A stretch of 64,000 bases of DNA from Microcaldota archaeon (GCA_016212475.1 JACRGC010000009.1:124001-188000); one strand, 5' to 3'; positions 25,845 through 35,535 are shown, counted from the first letter of the stretch. The notes: a model not told the origin generated them from the sequence alone. Program-made: numbers and translations.

Positions 25845-27491
25845 ATGCAATTTTCAACCAAAAATCAAAAAGCCCAAACCACAACCGAATACCTCTTCCT
25901 AGCAGTTGGCCTGATCATTTTCATAATTCTTGTTTACACCCTCCTTCAGGGCGGGGTCGTTTCTGGCGGGAAGAAAAAAATCGCAGCTGATGTTGGCGAT
26001 TTCCTAAAAGGCAACGAATACCTTTTATTTTTTGATAATTTTGATTCGGATTCGGCGGACCAATGGAGCCCAAGGATTGGCAATTGGGCTGTAATCAACA
26101 AGGAGTACGCCCAATCCGACACGCTTGATTCCCAAAAACTTTCCTACGCAGGAAAATCCCTCTGGGTCAATTACTACGCCGACACAAAAATCCAATTTTC
26201 CCAAATTCCTGCAACCTTGGGATTATTTGCAGGCATTTCCGCAAGGGTAAACAAAGTAACCGGCTCCAGATACACCTGCGCATTTGAGCAAACAAACCCC
26301 CAAACCGATGAAGGCACAATGGTTCTAAATAGGTATTTTTCATGGGATGGCGAACCGCAACTCCTTTCCACTTCCCTAACTTTCCAAGTCGATACCGCTG
26401 TCCATTCGATTGGAATTTCCGTGAACGGAAATGATGTAAAATGCTATTTTGATGATTCTGAAAAAATCGCCTTTACGGATACAACCCCTTGGAAATACGG
26501 CTTAATTTCGCTTGATACGCGGCTTGCGAATTCCCATTTTGACATTGTCCGCGTAAAATACACTTCCGGCCCAAATCCTACAGGGCCCCTTCCGGTTGCT
26601 CCAACTGGAACTGGAACCCCAACAGCTACTCCAACAGACACTTCTACTCCAACGCCAACTCCTACCGACACATCGACTCCGACTCCTTCCCCGACACCTC
26701 CGCCGGGCCAATGCTTGGATTTCACTCCAATTTCTTCCTGCTCAACCAACCAACCTTACTATTGCGATGCATTCCAGCAGCTTAATTTGAATTGCACCTC
26801 CTGCGGCTGCCCACTTGGCCTAACCTGCGGAGGGGATCAAAACTGCTCCGGAACCCCCTCCCTTCAAATCACAAACATCCTTGAAATCCCAACCAACCAA
26901 TACGCATTCTTTTACATCAACTGGACAACCAACTTTGCAGCAAATGGCACAGTCAGATATGGCCTAACTTCCTCCTACGGACTTGCAAAAGGGCATTCCA
27001 CAAATCTTACTTCCCACCAGCTTTTGCTAAACGCACTAACAAACAATACAATTTACCACTACCAAATTTCCAGCTGCAATGCAACCCTTTGCAATACAAC
27101 CGAAGATCTCACATTCCTAACCGACCAAGCGCCATTCTGCCAGGAAAGCGATGGAGGAATAAGCCATCTTGTATACGGGAATGCAACAAATGTGACGGGA
27201 ACATTTTACGATTCGTTCAACAAAACGAGCCTTAACAATTCTGAATATTATTGCAGCGGATCTACCTTGCTTTCCGTAATTGCCCAATGCTACGGATGGC
27301 TATACGATCCAGACAATGAGGTATTCTTATGCAAAGCGCCATTCTGCTCCGATACGGGCTCAATTGTCACAACCAATGCGGGGAGCAACACAGATTATTG
27401 CCTAAACGATTTCAATTATAATTATTATTGCAACGGGCTTGAGATGAATGTTACAGTTTCCTCAAACCCGGGATGCGGCAATCCGGCCTAA
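25845..27491 (+). CDS. long modular class III pilin-like protein with jelly-roll, Thr/Pro linker, Cys-rich and FN3-like parts (3 of 3)
   Basis: 548 residues. The N-terminus has the class III signal QKAQTTTEY and a hydrophobic helix, then a beta-rich head like its neighbours (FFDNFDSDSADQW ... HFDIVRVKY). A Thr/Pro linker of about 40 residues follows (TPTATPTDTSTPTPTPTDTS), then a Cys-rich segment, a fibronectin/phosphatase-N-like module (YAFFYINWTTNFAANGTVRYG ... NNTIYHYQISS), and a Cys- and NxS/T-rich C-terminal domain. Many NxS/T sites suggest heavy N-glycosylation. It may be a tip adhesin carried on a filament built from the shorter paralogues; this role is inferred. Confidence 0.8.
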   Translation: MQFSTKNQKAQTTTEYLFLAVGLIIFIILVYTLLQGGVVSGGKKKIAADVGDFLKGNEYLLFFDNFDSDSADQWSPRIGNWAVINKEYAQSDTLDSQKLSYAGKSLWVNYYADTKIQFSQIPATLGLFAGISARVNKVTGSRYTCAFEQTNPQTDEGTMVLNRYFSWDGEPQLLSTSLTFQVDTAVHSIGISVNGNDVKCYFDDSEKIAFTDTTPWKYGLISLDTRLANSHFDIVRVKYTSGPNPTGPLPVAPTGTGTPTATPTDTSTPTPTPTDTSTPTPSPTPPPGQCLDFTPISSCSTNQPYYCDAFQQLNLNCTSCGCPLGLTCGGDQNCSGTPSLQITNILEIPTNQYAFFYINWTTNFAANGTVRYGLTSSYGLAKGHSTNLTSHQLLLNALTNNTIYHYQISSCNATLCNTTEDLTFLTDQAPFCQESDGGISHLVYGNATNVTGTFYDSFNKTSLNNSEYYCSGSTLLSVIAQCYGWLYDPDNEVFLCKAPFCSDTGSIVTTNAGSNTDYCLNDFNYNYYCNGLEMNVTVSSNPGCGNPA

Positions 27492-27529
27492 TCCCAAACC
27501 GTTTTATTTTCATCAGATCAAATCACATT

Positions 27530-28189
27530 ATGCGATTCTTCAAGCACGGCGAAACATTAGCAATTGTAATCCCCGAAAAACTTCGCAAGAGCTCCGAAAT
27601 AACCGGCGAGGACGATTTTGAATTCTTCGAAATAGAAAAAGGAACGCTTGTTTTGATCAACCGTAAAAACCTTGAGGATCAGACAAAAAAAAGCGTGATT
27701 GCAAAATTGCTAAATAGGGTCCCGGTTGAGCTTGATGGCTTGGTTCAGGCTGCCTCATTAATTCAAACACCAAGTGCGTCATATTCGGCGTCCTCGTTTT
27801 CCTCCTCTTCATCCAAAACTTCGCCCCAACCGATAATTTCACAGCCCGACGAACCCGAGCCTGAAAAACTCATAGTTTCAAGGGGATTTGCAGTGATTTC
27901 TTCAGAAGATGAGGCGCGAAGGATTTCAAAGCTCCTGGAAAAGGAAATCAAAACCAACGAAGTGATGGGAGTTCGCGGCTTTGACAAGAAATTCTACATA
28001 GTCTCCTCTCAATACTATTCCGCCAACTCGACAAAAATCCTTAAGGCAATTGGCAGCAAAGAGATGTCATTAAGTGATATTGCAGTTGCCTGCAAACTCG
28101 ACGAGCGTGGCTGCAATGCCTGCCTTGTGCTCCTAAAAGAGCAGGGCGATTTGATTGAAAAACGAAAGGGGGTTTTCAAACTAATTTAG
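27530..28189 (+). CDS. two-domain regulator: AbrB-like N-terminus and winged-helix-like C-terminus
   Basis: 219 residues from the ATG at 27530; the in-frame extension to 27473 overlaps the pilin gene. The N-terminal 45 residues (FKHGETLAIVIPEKLRKSSE ... FEFFEIEKGTLVLI) resemble an AbrB/SpoVT hairpin. A Ser-rich linker (about residues 78-105) leads to a C-terminal helical domain with a helix-turn-helix-like stretch (KEMSLSDIAVACKLDERGCN followed by LVLLKEQGDLIEKRKGVFKL). It follows the pilin genes by 38 bp, so it could regulate them; that is context only. DNA binding is plausible, not shown. Confidence 0.6.
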   Translation: MRFFKHGETLAIVIPEKLRKSSEITGEDDFEFFEIEKGTLVLINRKNLEDQTKKSVIAKLLNRVPVELDGLVQAASLIQTPSASYSASSFSSSSSKTSPQPIISQPDEPEPEKLIVSRGFAVISSEDEARRISKLLEKEIKTNEVMGVRGFDKKFYIVSSQYYSANSTKILKAIGSKEMSLSDIAVACKLDERGCNACLVLLKEQGDLIEKRKGVFKLI

Positions 28190-28196
28190 TGATCAC

Positions 28197-28472
28197 ATGA
28201 ATTATTTGCTGGTTGCTTCGGATCATGGCTTTGATACCTCTCAAATTTCAAAACTTACGCAAAACGATTCCCTGATTTTGCTCATTGCAGTCGAAAGGGC
28301 CCAGCTGACCGGCGATTTTGAATCAAAAATGAAAAAGCATGTAACCGATGCCGAGCATTTGCAAAAGCAGCTGAAATTGAAAAACATAATTTCCAAAGTG
28401 CTTGTTGAATGGGACGCCCCAAAAGAACTTATTTCAAACTGCCTTGCTAGGGAAGAGGCAATTTTGCTGTAA
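28197..28472 (+). CDS. small hypothetical protein
   Basis: 91 residues, soluble, predicted alternating strands and helices (MNYLLVASDHGFDTSQISKL ... LILLIAVERAQL ... KHVTDAEHLQKQLKLKN). The ATG lies right after GTGATCAC, a match to the 16S rRNA 3' end, 7 bp behind the two-domain regulator. No family recognised. It may be co-translated with the regulator or the HD-domain gene that follows after 54 bp. Confidence 0.55.
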   Translation: MNYLLVASDHGFDTSQISKLTQNDSLILLIAVERAQLTGDFESKMKKHVTDAEHLQKQLKLKNIISKVLVEWDAPKELISNCLAREEAILL

Positions 28473-28526
28473 TATCGGACTTAATAAATTCCAAAAGAAT
28501 GAAGCTATTGAAAAGCGGTTGATCAC

Positions 28527-29642
28527 ATGAAGGTAATTAGGGATGCGATACACAACAACATCGAATTAAACCCATTGGAGATGGATTTGCTTGATTCTGC
28601 TGCAATGCAAAGGCTCCACAAGGTGCGCCAGCTTGCACTATCCTACTTGGTTTACCCATCCGCGCTCCATACAAGATTTGAGCATTCGCTTGGCACTTTT
28701 CACCTAACAAGGACGCTTTCGGAAAGGTTATTTGATGATCAGAATTTGCGCCAGATTTTAAGGGTTAGCGCGCTTCTCCATGATGTTGGCCATAGCGCCT
28801 TTTCGCACCTGCCCGAGCCGCTTTTGGAAAAATACCTAAAAAAGGACCACGAAAAACTGGGGATGGAAAAAATCAAATCGCAAGAAATCGCATCGATTCT
28901 TGAAAAACATGGCGTTTCCCCAAAAGAACTGCTCAAACTCTACAATTCCAACCAATTCAAAATAGTTTCCTCTGATTTTGGGACCGATCGCATGGACTAC
29001 CTTCTTCGGGATGCCTACTTTACCGGAGTTGGCTATTCACTAATTGATGCAGAGCGGTTGCTTTTGTCATTCCTTTTCAAGAACGGCAATTTGGTTTTGC
29101 AGGAAAAGGGCCTCCTTGCAGCCGAATCGCTAATAGTTTCAAGATATTTGATGTTCAATGCAGTCTACAGCCACCATGCAGTTCGGATTGCAAGCGAAAT
29201 GCTCTACAAAGCTCTTGAATTTGCATTGGAGGAATCAAAAATTACAATCCAGCAAATCGCAAACGGATCTGATGATGTGATTTTATCAAACCTTGCGGGA
29301 ATTCCCCTAATTGACCGCATACAAAGCCGCAACCTATTCAAAATCGCCTATCAGGACGAGGACTTCATTTTAGGCAAGAATAGTTCGTCGGTGATTTCAT
29401 CTCTCGAAGATTCACTTTCAAAACAAATCGACCCATCTGAATTTGTCATCTGCTCCCCAAAGCAACAACTTGGGGAAGTATCCATGCCCTACCTTCGGGA
29501 AAATGGGCAAACCGCTGATTTTTACCAAATCTCCCAGATTTCAAAGGCGGTTTCACACCAAAGGAAGGCTTCCGGGCTGATTGTTGCCTCATCAAAGGAA
29601 AACCTTGCCAAGGTTAAAAGCATCTGCAAGAAAATCCCCTAA
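28527..29642 (+). CDS. HD-superfamily phosphohydrolase (COG1078-like)
   Basis: 371 residues with a complete HD metal site: His in HTRFEHSLGTFHL, the HD pair in ALLHDVGHSAFSHLPE, and a late Asp in SSDFGTDRMDYLLRDAYFTG. This is the COG1078 family related to dNTP triphosphohydrolases and SAMHD1-type enzymes, so a nucleotide substrate is likely; the true substrate cannot be read from sequence. It has a GTTGATCAC ribosome binding site and is the last gene of the adkA-pilin run. Confidence 0.85.
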   Translation: MKVIRDAIHNNIELNPLEMDLLDSAAMQRLHKVRQLALSYLVYPSALHTRFEHSLGTFHLTRTLSERLFDDQNLRQILRVSALLHDVGHSAFSHLPEPLLEKYLKKDHEKLGMEKIKSQEIASILEKHGVSPKELLKLYNSNQFKIVSSDFGTDRMDYLLRDAYFTGVGYSLIDAERLLLSFLFKNGNLVLQEKGLLAAESLIVSRYLMFNAVYSHHAVRIASEMLYKALEFALEESKITIQQIANGSDDVILSNLAGIPLIDRIQSRNLFKIAYQDEDFILGKNSSSVISSLEDSLSKQIDPSEFVICSPKQQLGEVSMPYLRENGQTADFYQISQISKAVSHQRKASGLIVASSKENLAKVKSICKKIP

Positions 29643-29817
29643 ATCCTTTGGCATCAGCAAAAAAATACTCTGAATGCAATCGCTTTCATTTTCAATATCG
29701 AACAATTCCCTTTCCTTGCGCGCCCAATTTTTCCGCATTAAATTCAACCACTTGCAATTCATATGGTTTTTATTACTAACTCCCCAAATGTTTAGATCAT
29801 TTTATGAGGTGCTGCAC

Positions 29818-30930
29818 ATGTTATCTTCAGAAAAAATCACCGCAGATGAATTCGGGCCCGAATATGTCGTAAATGTTTACGATCCAAAAACCGGAATGGA
29901 GGGCGTTCTTGTAATTGATAACACAGCAAGGGGCCCAGGAAAGGGCGGCATCAGATTGGTTCCGGATGTCACAACGCAAGAAGTTTACAGATTGGCAAGG
30001 GCCATGACTTGGAAAAACGCACTAGCAGACATCCCATTTGGAGGCGCAAAGGCTGGAATTCGGGGCGATCCCAAAAAAATTGACAAAGCTGCTTTCATGC
30101 GCGCATTTGGCGAAAAGCTGCGCCCGTTAATCCCTGGAAAATACATTGCAGGGCCTGACATGAACACAACCGAAACCGAAATGAAAATTTTTGCTGACGC
30201 CGTTGGAACTCTAAAAGCGGCAACCGGAAAACCCTCTTCAGTTGGCGGACTTCCGCATGAACTTGGTTCAACCGGCTTTGGAGTTGCGCATTCAACACTT
30301 GTTTCACTTGATTTTTTTGGCATGGAGCCCCAAAAAACAAAAGTGGCAATTGAAGGCTATGGGAATGTTGGTGTTTTCACCGCAAAATTCCTAGCAGAAA
30401 AAGGTGTCAAGATAGTTGCAGTTTCCGATTCAAAAGGCACAATTTACAATGAGCTTGGGCTTGATGTAAAAACACTAGAATCCGTCAAGCACAAAACCGG
30501 CTCCGTAATCAATTACAAGCCAGGCAAAGTGATCAAGGGCGAGGATTTGTTTTCCCTTCCAGTCGATGTCCTAATCCCCGGAGCGCGCCCGGATGTAATA
30601 AATGATTCCAACAAAATGGGAGTCAAGGCAAAGCTCATAATTGAAGCAGCCAACATCCCAATGACGGACAAGGTTGAAATGGAATTGGAAAAGCGGGGAA
30701 TCAAAATCATTCCCGATTTTGTTGCAAACGCGGGCGGAGTAATCTCCTCTTACGTTGAAACAATTGGCGGATCCCCGGAATCAATGTTCAAAACCGTCGA
30801 GGAAAAGATCAAGAAGAACACTCTTACGGTTCTTAAGCACGCTAAAGAGATGAAAATAACGCACAGAGAGGCTGCGCTTCAGATTGCAAAAGAAAGAGTG
30901 CAAAAGGCAATGCTAGACAAAAAGAAATAG
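29818..30930 (+). CDS. Glu/Leu/Phe/Val-type dehydrogenase, probably glutamate dehydrogenase
   Basis: 370 residues from the ATG behind GAGGTG; an in-frame extension to 29674 is rejected. Substrate-binding GPGKGGIRLVPDVTTQEV and catalytic-lysine ADIPFGGAKAGI are present, with YIAGPDMNT and the Rossmann GYGNVGVFTAKFLAEKG. The enzyme interconverts glutamate and 2-oxoglutarate with NAD(P)H, or a branched-chain amino acid if the pocket is leucine-type. It lacks about 40 N-terminal residues found in most glutamate dehydrogenases, giving a length closer to leucine dehydrogenase. It stands as a single-gene unit. Confidence 0.83.
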   Translation: MLSSEKITADEFGPEYVVNVYDPKTGMEGVLVIDNTARGPGKGGIRLVPDVTTQEVYRLARAMTWKNALADIPFGGAKAGIRGDPKKIDKAAFMRAFGEKLRPLIPGKYIAGPDMNTTETEMKIFADAVGTLKAATGKPSSVGGLPHELGSTGFGVAHSTLVSLDFFGMEPQKTKVAIEGYGNVGVFTAKFLAEKGVKIVAVSDSKGTIYNELGLDVKTLESVKHKTGSVINYKPGKVIKGEDLFSLPVDVLIPGARPDVINDSNKMGVKAKLIIEAANIPMTDKVEMELEKRGIKIIPDFVANAGGVISSYVETIGGSPESMFKTVEEKIKKNTLTVLKHAKEMKITHREAALQIAKERVQKAMLDKKK

Positions 30931-30975
30931 TGTTTTCCTAATTAGAACCTCCGCTTTTTTTGTTCATTAAATTTT

Positions 30976-31293
30976 TCAAAGATGCTTTTCCAGCCACGCC
31001 TTCAAATACTCCTTTGGAAGCGCTCCAATCATCCGGTCCTCCTCCTTTCCTCCCTTGAATAAAACAAGCGTAGGTATGCTCATGATCTCATGCTGGGAAG
31101 CAATTTCAGGCGCTTCTTCCGTGCTAAGCTTTGCAAACTTAATTCCCTTCATTTCATTGCTTAGCTCTTCAAACCTTGGAGCCATGACTCTGCAAGGCCC
31201 GCACCAACTTGCCCAATAGTCCACAATTACGGGCTCTTTGCTATTGAGCACTTCTTTTTCAAAATTGCCATCGTTCAAATGAATAACTGCCAT
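30976..31293 (-). CDS. thioredoxin
   Basis: 105 residues with the classical active site DYWASWCGPCRVMAPRFEEL, the cis-Pro region SIPTLVLFKGG and the expected single-domain length. It acts as a cytoplasmic dithiol reductant. It follows the Sec61-beta gene after 14 bp, so the two are probably co-transcribed. No thioredoxin reductase lies nearby. Confidence 0.92.
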   Translation of the reverse strand: MAVIHLNDGNFEKEVLNSKEPVIVDYWASWCGPCRVMAPRFEELSNEMKGIKFAKLSTEEAPEIASQHEIMSIPTLVLFKGGKEEDRMIGALPKEYLKAWLEKHL

Positions 31294-31307
31294 TTTCCAT
31301 CCCCTCT

Positions 31308-31472
31308 TTAGAATCTAACTACTTGGAACAAAAGAATCAGTACGATGAAAGCAATTGCGCCAGCAATTACAAGCTGCGGCTCGATTTGCACATTCGAGCT
31401 TTTGATATCGTAGAATCTGATGATTCCAGTCGAGCTGCTTGGCGTTGTTAATTTATGATCTGATTCTGCCAT
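31308..31472 (-). CDS. secG: preprotein translocase subunit Sec61-beta (SecG)
   Basis: A 54-residue gene. Polar Ser/Thr-rich N-terminus, the conserved TGIIRFYD stretch, a short polar link (SSNVQIEPQ), and one C-terminal hydrophobic helix (LVIAGAIAFIVLILLF). This order (GLxRFxD then one tail helix) is diagnostic of archaeal Sec61-beta, the small non-essential partner of SecY/SecE. A strong GAGGAGGGGG ribosome binding site precedes it and a TATA box lies at 31506-31517. Confidence 0.87.
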   Translation of the reverse strand: MAESDHKLTTPSSSTGIIRFYDIKSSNVQIEPQLVIAGAIAFIVLILLFQVVRF

Positions 31473-31505
31473 ATGAATTTTCCCCCTCCTCTAATTACTT
31501 GTAAT

Positions 31506-31535
31506 ACATTTAAATAGCTTGTAAGGATTTAAAAC
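31506..31535. promoter_or_regulatory. divergent TATA boxes of secG-trx and the anchored protein gene
   Basis: On the minus strand CTATTTAAATGT (31506-31517) serves secG, giving a short leader that holds its ribosome binding site. On the plus strand GGATTTAAAAC (31525-31535) lies about 39 bp before the ATG at 31569. The two promoters are nearly back to back. Confidence 0.5.
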
Positions 31536-31568
31536 TATTGCATCTAAAGCCGCAAAACATGTGAAAAA

Positions 31569-32432
31569 ATGGCCTCCGCAACCGATGATCTAAAACGTGA
31601 ACTTCCACACATCATAGTGCTAGCAATACTTGTTTTCATACTCTTATTCGTAGTAACCAAATTCAAGTGGGTCTCCTGCACGGATGTTCCGGGCGATTGG
31701 TGCTCGGTTTACTGCTCTGTTGCCGGCAATTCAAGGGTTGGAATAATTGAAGGCGAGGGCGGAATTGGCAATTCCAATGAGTTTGCAAAACAAATCACGA
31801 AAAACCGCATATTCACATACGCCGAATCGCTCCCGATCAATGGCATAAGCGCTGGCGTTCTAAAAAAATACGAACTTGTCATAATGGAAGGCGCAAAGCG
31901 CATCCGGCCTGTTCAAGTCAATGCGCTTAAGGATTATGTTTCAACCGGTGGCTCGCTTCTTTGGGTTGGGGATGCCGGAACCGAGCACTACTTATCCGAA
32001 GGCGATATCGGTGACGCCCTTTACCGCAATGAATCAAACCCTGGCTACTATGAAGATGTTGTAAAGAAAGTCAATCGCACCAAAGGATTTGGGGATTCGA
32101 TTTCTCAAATTTTGCAAATAGACTATTTGAGGACTGAGGAAGGAAATAACCTAACCCTTACTATAATTTCCAAAGACCACGCGGTTTCAAAAGGGCTAAA
32201 TCGGGAATTTACAATAAATGCAAAGCAATTAGCTGTTGTGAATTCAAGATCCGGGGATTCTTCTGTTTTAGCGTACGCTTATGGGACCAAAAGCTGCACA
32301 AAGGAAAAGCCATGCCCGGCAATAATTGTCAACCGCTATACCGCGCCTGTTGCATACGTTGCCTTCCCAATTGAAGAGGGCGGATCTAAATCGCTTATCA
32401 CTAATTTGATGGACTATTTGGTTACTTGCTAA
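31569..32432 (+). CDS. N-terminally anchored extracytoplasmic protein with amidotransferase-like Rossmann fold
   Basis: 287 residues. A short cytoplasmic N-terminus, one membrane helix (HIIVLAILVFILLFVVTKF), then a Cys-containing juxtamembrane segment (SCTDVPGDWCSVYC). The alpha/beta domain has VGIIEGEGG, YELVIMEGAKRIRPVQV and YVSTGGSLLWVGDAG; this order resembles the class I glutamine amidotransferase-like domains of DUF4350 or ThuA-type proteins but lacks a catalytic Cys nucleophile. A non-enzymatic sensing or assembly role outside the cell is possible; function unknown. Confidence 0.65.
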   Translation: MASATDDLKRELPHIIVLAILVFILLFVVTKFKWVSCTDVPGDWCSVYCSVAGNSRVGIIEGEGGIGNSNEFAKQITKNRIFTYAESLPINGISAGVLKKYELVIMEGAKRIRPVQVNALKDYVSTGGSLLWVGDAGTEHYLSEGDIGDALYRNESNPGYYEDVVKKVNRTKGFGDSISQILQIDYLRTEEGNNLTLTIISKDHAVSKGLNREFTINAKQLAVVNSRSGDSSVLAYAYGTKSCTKEKPCPAIIVNRYTAPVAYVAFPIEEGGSKSLITNLMDYLVTC

Positions 32433-32536
32433 AACTTGATCAGCCCAAGTTCCTCAAGCCCCTTTACAAGAAAAAGCGTGATTACAAATACCCAAGTGAC
32501 TGAAAAGTCCTCCCCAAACAGCAAAATCATTTCCAT
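32429..32536 (-). CDS. possible small membrane peptide (35 residues)
   Basis: A short frame reading MEMILLFGEDFSVTW then a hydrophobic helix (VFVITLFLVKG) and a charged end. A BRE/TATA-like GATATTTAAGG lies about 25-35 bp upstream of its ATG, which would make a leaderless transcript. Its stop codon overlaps the stop of the convergent gene. Length is too short for composition to prove coding. Confidence 0.3.
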   Translation of the reverse strand: MEMILLFGEDFSVTWVFVITLFLVKGLEELGLIKF

Positions 32537-32597
32537 ATAGTGTTTGCTGGAAACCAAGCCTTAAATATCCCCTCCCTGATTCACAACTATTTTTTAA

Positions 32598-33650
<1,053 letters not shown>

Positions 33651-33708
33651 AATTAGAAGAAGAAAATTATTTTTGGAACCATCCCTCTTTCCTCATTTTC
33701 CCATTTTT

Positions 33709-34242
33709 TTATTCCAGTTTACGCTGCAAAAGCAAAATCTCCTGATCCCAAATCCGCTTTTCAAGTTTTCCCTTGATTACGAACCCCTCCTTCTCATAAA
33801 GTTTTGCAGCAGGGAAGTTTTCTTTTGAGAGGAGCAGATAAATTATTTCCTTTTTTTTCTCCTTTGCGAATTTAAGCGCTATTTCAAGCAGTTTTTTCCC
33901 AACCCCCCTGCGCTGGAACTCTGGCAAAACCGCAAGCCCAAGTATTTTGATGCTCTTTTCATTCTCCTTGAAATCAATAAAGCCGATTGTAAACTTATCG
34001 TAAAGCGCGGCATAATAGTGGATTTTCCTATTTTTTAGCCGTTTTTCAATCATTTGCATGTTAAATCCGGTGTATGGAAAGAATTTGCGCGTAAGCACTG
34101 TAATCGAATATAGCTCCCTTCTAGTAGCTTTCCTGATTTCAAGTTTTGATGCGATAAAATCCATACCAAACGGTTCAATTAATCCCTTCCTGGTTAATAG
34201 TTTTTCTTTTTTGGATATGAAGTAAAAAGCCAAGCTCTTCAT
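33709..34242 (-). CDS. GNAT-family N-acetyltransferase
   Basis: 177 residues, or 151 if the Met at 34164 is used. The acetyl-CoA-binding motif A is clear: IKILGLAVLPEFQRRGVGKK followed by LLEIALKFAKEKK, and ENFPAAKLYEKEGFVIKG is the conserved motif B. The acceptor may be a protein N-terminus, amino sugar or small amine and cannot be told. The first 26 residues are basic and may not be translated. Confidence 0.8.
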   Translation of the reverse strand: MKSLAFYFISKKEKLLTRKGLIEPFGMDFIASKLEIRKATRRELYSITVLTRKFFPYTGFNMQMIEKRLKNRKIHYYAALYDKFTIGFIDFKENEKSIKILGLAVLPEFQRRGVGKKLLEIALKFAKEKKKEIIYLLLSKENFPAAKLYEKEGFVIKGKLEKRIWDQEILLLQRKLE

Positions 34243-34275
34243 TCAAATTGCCCCCTTATGCGCCTCATTTCTTTT

Positions 34276-34812
34276 TCATTTAACCTCAAGCCCACCCTCC
34301 CAATCGCTTTCAAAGACTTTTTCCAGCTCATCCGCAATTTTTTGGCTCTCCAAAATCACCCCAATTTCCCTATTCCTCTCCATTGCATTGCGGCTCCAGT
34401 TAAGCGAACCTATCAGCACGATTTTTCCATCAATAATTGCGGTTTTTGCATGCGAATTGTTGAATTTGGGACTAGCCCACCTAACCGCAATTCCTTTTGA
34501 TGCCAAAAACGTTGCCGTGTTCAAATTTCGATCTACTTTGGGCTCGAGAATGATTTTCACATCAACCCCCCGTCTTTTTGCATTGATTAGCGCCTCCTTC
34601 AAATCAGGATAGGAAAATTCATACAAAATGATGTGAAGGCTAATTTTTGCGGAATTGATCGCATGCAGCAATTGATTTGCGGCTCCCGGGGAAACAATCG
34701 CATCCGCCTGCCCATTTAGGCATGATGTTTCCTTGGAATTAGCAATTGGGAAAACAAAATACCCGATAATTAGCCCAACAAGTAAAAATTTTACAACATC
34801 GAAGCGGTCCAT
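34276..34812 (-). CDS. membrane-anchored phospholipase D-like nuclease (Nuc type)
   Basis: 178 residues from the ATG behind GGTGATTTT. One N-terminal membrane helix (FLLVGLIIGYFVFPIA) precedes a single HKD motif (NNSHAKTAIIDGKIVLIGS, then LNWSRNAMERNREIG). Single-HKD proteins of this size dimerise to form one active site, as in bacterial endonuclease Nuc. The anchor puts the domain outside the membrane, suggesting degradation of extracellular DNA or lipid head-group transfer. Confidence 0.83.
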   Translation of the reverse strand: MDRFDVVKFLLVGLIIGYFVFPIANSKETSCLNGQADAIVSPGAANQLLHAINSAKISLHIILYEFSYPDLKEALINAKRRGVDVKIILEPKVDRNLNTATFLASKGIAVRWASPKFNNSHAKTAIIDGKIVLIGSLNWSRNAMERNREIGVILESQKIADELEKVFESDWEGGLEVK

Positions 34813-35068
34813 AAAATCACCCGCCTCCACGCAAAATCAATGCCTGCAAAAACTTAAATTCGCTTCTATTTTGGCAAACTAAAAAATTAATAAAAAAAAC
34901 AGAAGAATCAGAAAAAAAACTTCCGATTTTAAAAAATCAGCAAATAACCCCTATCAAAATCAGTTCAAAAAAGAAAAAAGTCAAAAAAAGAAAAATCAGT
35001 TAAGAACTCTTGGCGATGGGCCCTGCTCTGGCTTTTGGGGCCACCCCCCTCCGAATGGAAAACGAGGC

Positions 35069-35452
35069 TCAATCATTTTCCCACCCCATTACCCGATCCA
35101 TCTTTTCCTCCAAGGCATCGGCCTTTTTCCTATCCTTCAAATTCTGAGCCTCGAAATCCTTCACGAATTCAACAATCATTCCTGCAAGGGAGTCGAGCTC
35201 TTTTCCATACTCCTTTTCCATCCTTGCCTTGACTTTTTCCTTCAAAATCTCCTTCCTTGCCCAATTTGCAATCATTTCGGCGTAGTCAACGGATGAGCAT
35301 TCGTACTTTGCGCATTCGTTTCCTTCCCCGCAACCGCCATTGCCGCAATTTCCTTCCCCGCAATGCCCATGCCCGCATCCATTGCCTTCGCTATCATCAT
35401 TGCAGCAATCCCCTTCGTTTTTGCAATTCTTGCTAATTTCCCAATCTCCCAT
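35069..35452 (-). CDS. cysteine- and glycine-rich protein with helical tail, probable metal binder
   Basis: 127 residues from the ATG behind GGTGAT. Nine cysteines fall between residues 10 and 52, in a Gly/Asn/Glu/His-rich setting (GCGHGHCGEGNCGNGGCGEG), followed by a highly charged helical region. Such clusters bind soft metals or Fe-S centres in known proteins, but this family is not one I recognise. It is divergent from a PadR regulator across an 83-bp gap with a perfect palindrome, so PadR control is likely. Confidence 0.7.
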   Translation of the reverse strand: MGDWEISKNCKNEGDCCNDDSEGNGCGHGHCGEGNCGNGGCGEGNECAKYECSSVDYAEMIANWARKEILKEKVKARMEKEYGKELDSLAGMIVEFVKDFEAQNLKDRKKADALEEKMDRVMGWEND

Positions 35453-35484
35453 GTTAATCACCTAAATATGTATTGCAGACCCAA

Positions 35485-35500
35485 TATTGGTTAACCAATA
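35485..35500. promoter_or_regulatory. 16-bp perfect palindrome, likely PadR operator
   Basis: TATTGGTTAACCAATA is its own reverse complement. It sits 33 bp from the Cys-rich gene's ATG on one side and just upstream of the padR TATA box (35504-35512) on the other, so a bound repressor would cover both promoters. Confidence 0.65.
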
Positions 35501-35503
35501 CTA

Positions 35504-35512
35504 ATATTTAAA
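35504..35512 (+). promoter_or_regulatory. TATA box of the PadR gene (leaderless)
   Basis: AATATTTAA centred about 27 bp before the ATG at 35536 implies a leaderless message, and it abuts the palindrome. Confidence 0.5.
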
Positions 35513-35535
35513 GGTTATCTTACTATTAACTATTC

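Noticed and set aside
34840-35010. A/K-rich open frame and four AATCAG repeats in the gap upstream of the PLD-like gene
   Set aside because: The frame encodes a Lys-rich peptide but has no start codon, and the repeats are irregular. I treat the stretch as low-complexity intergenic DNA.
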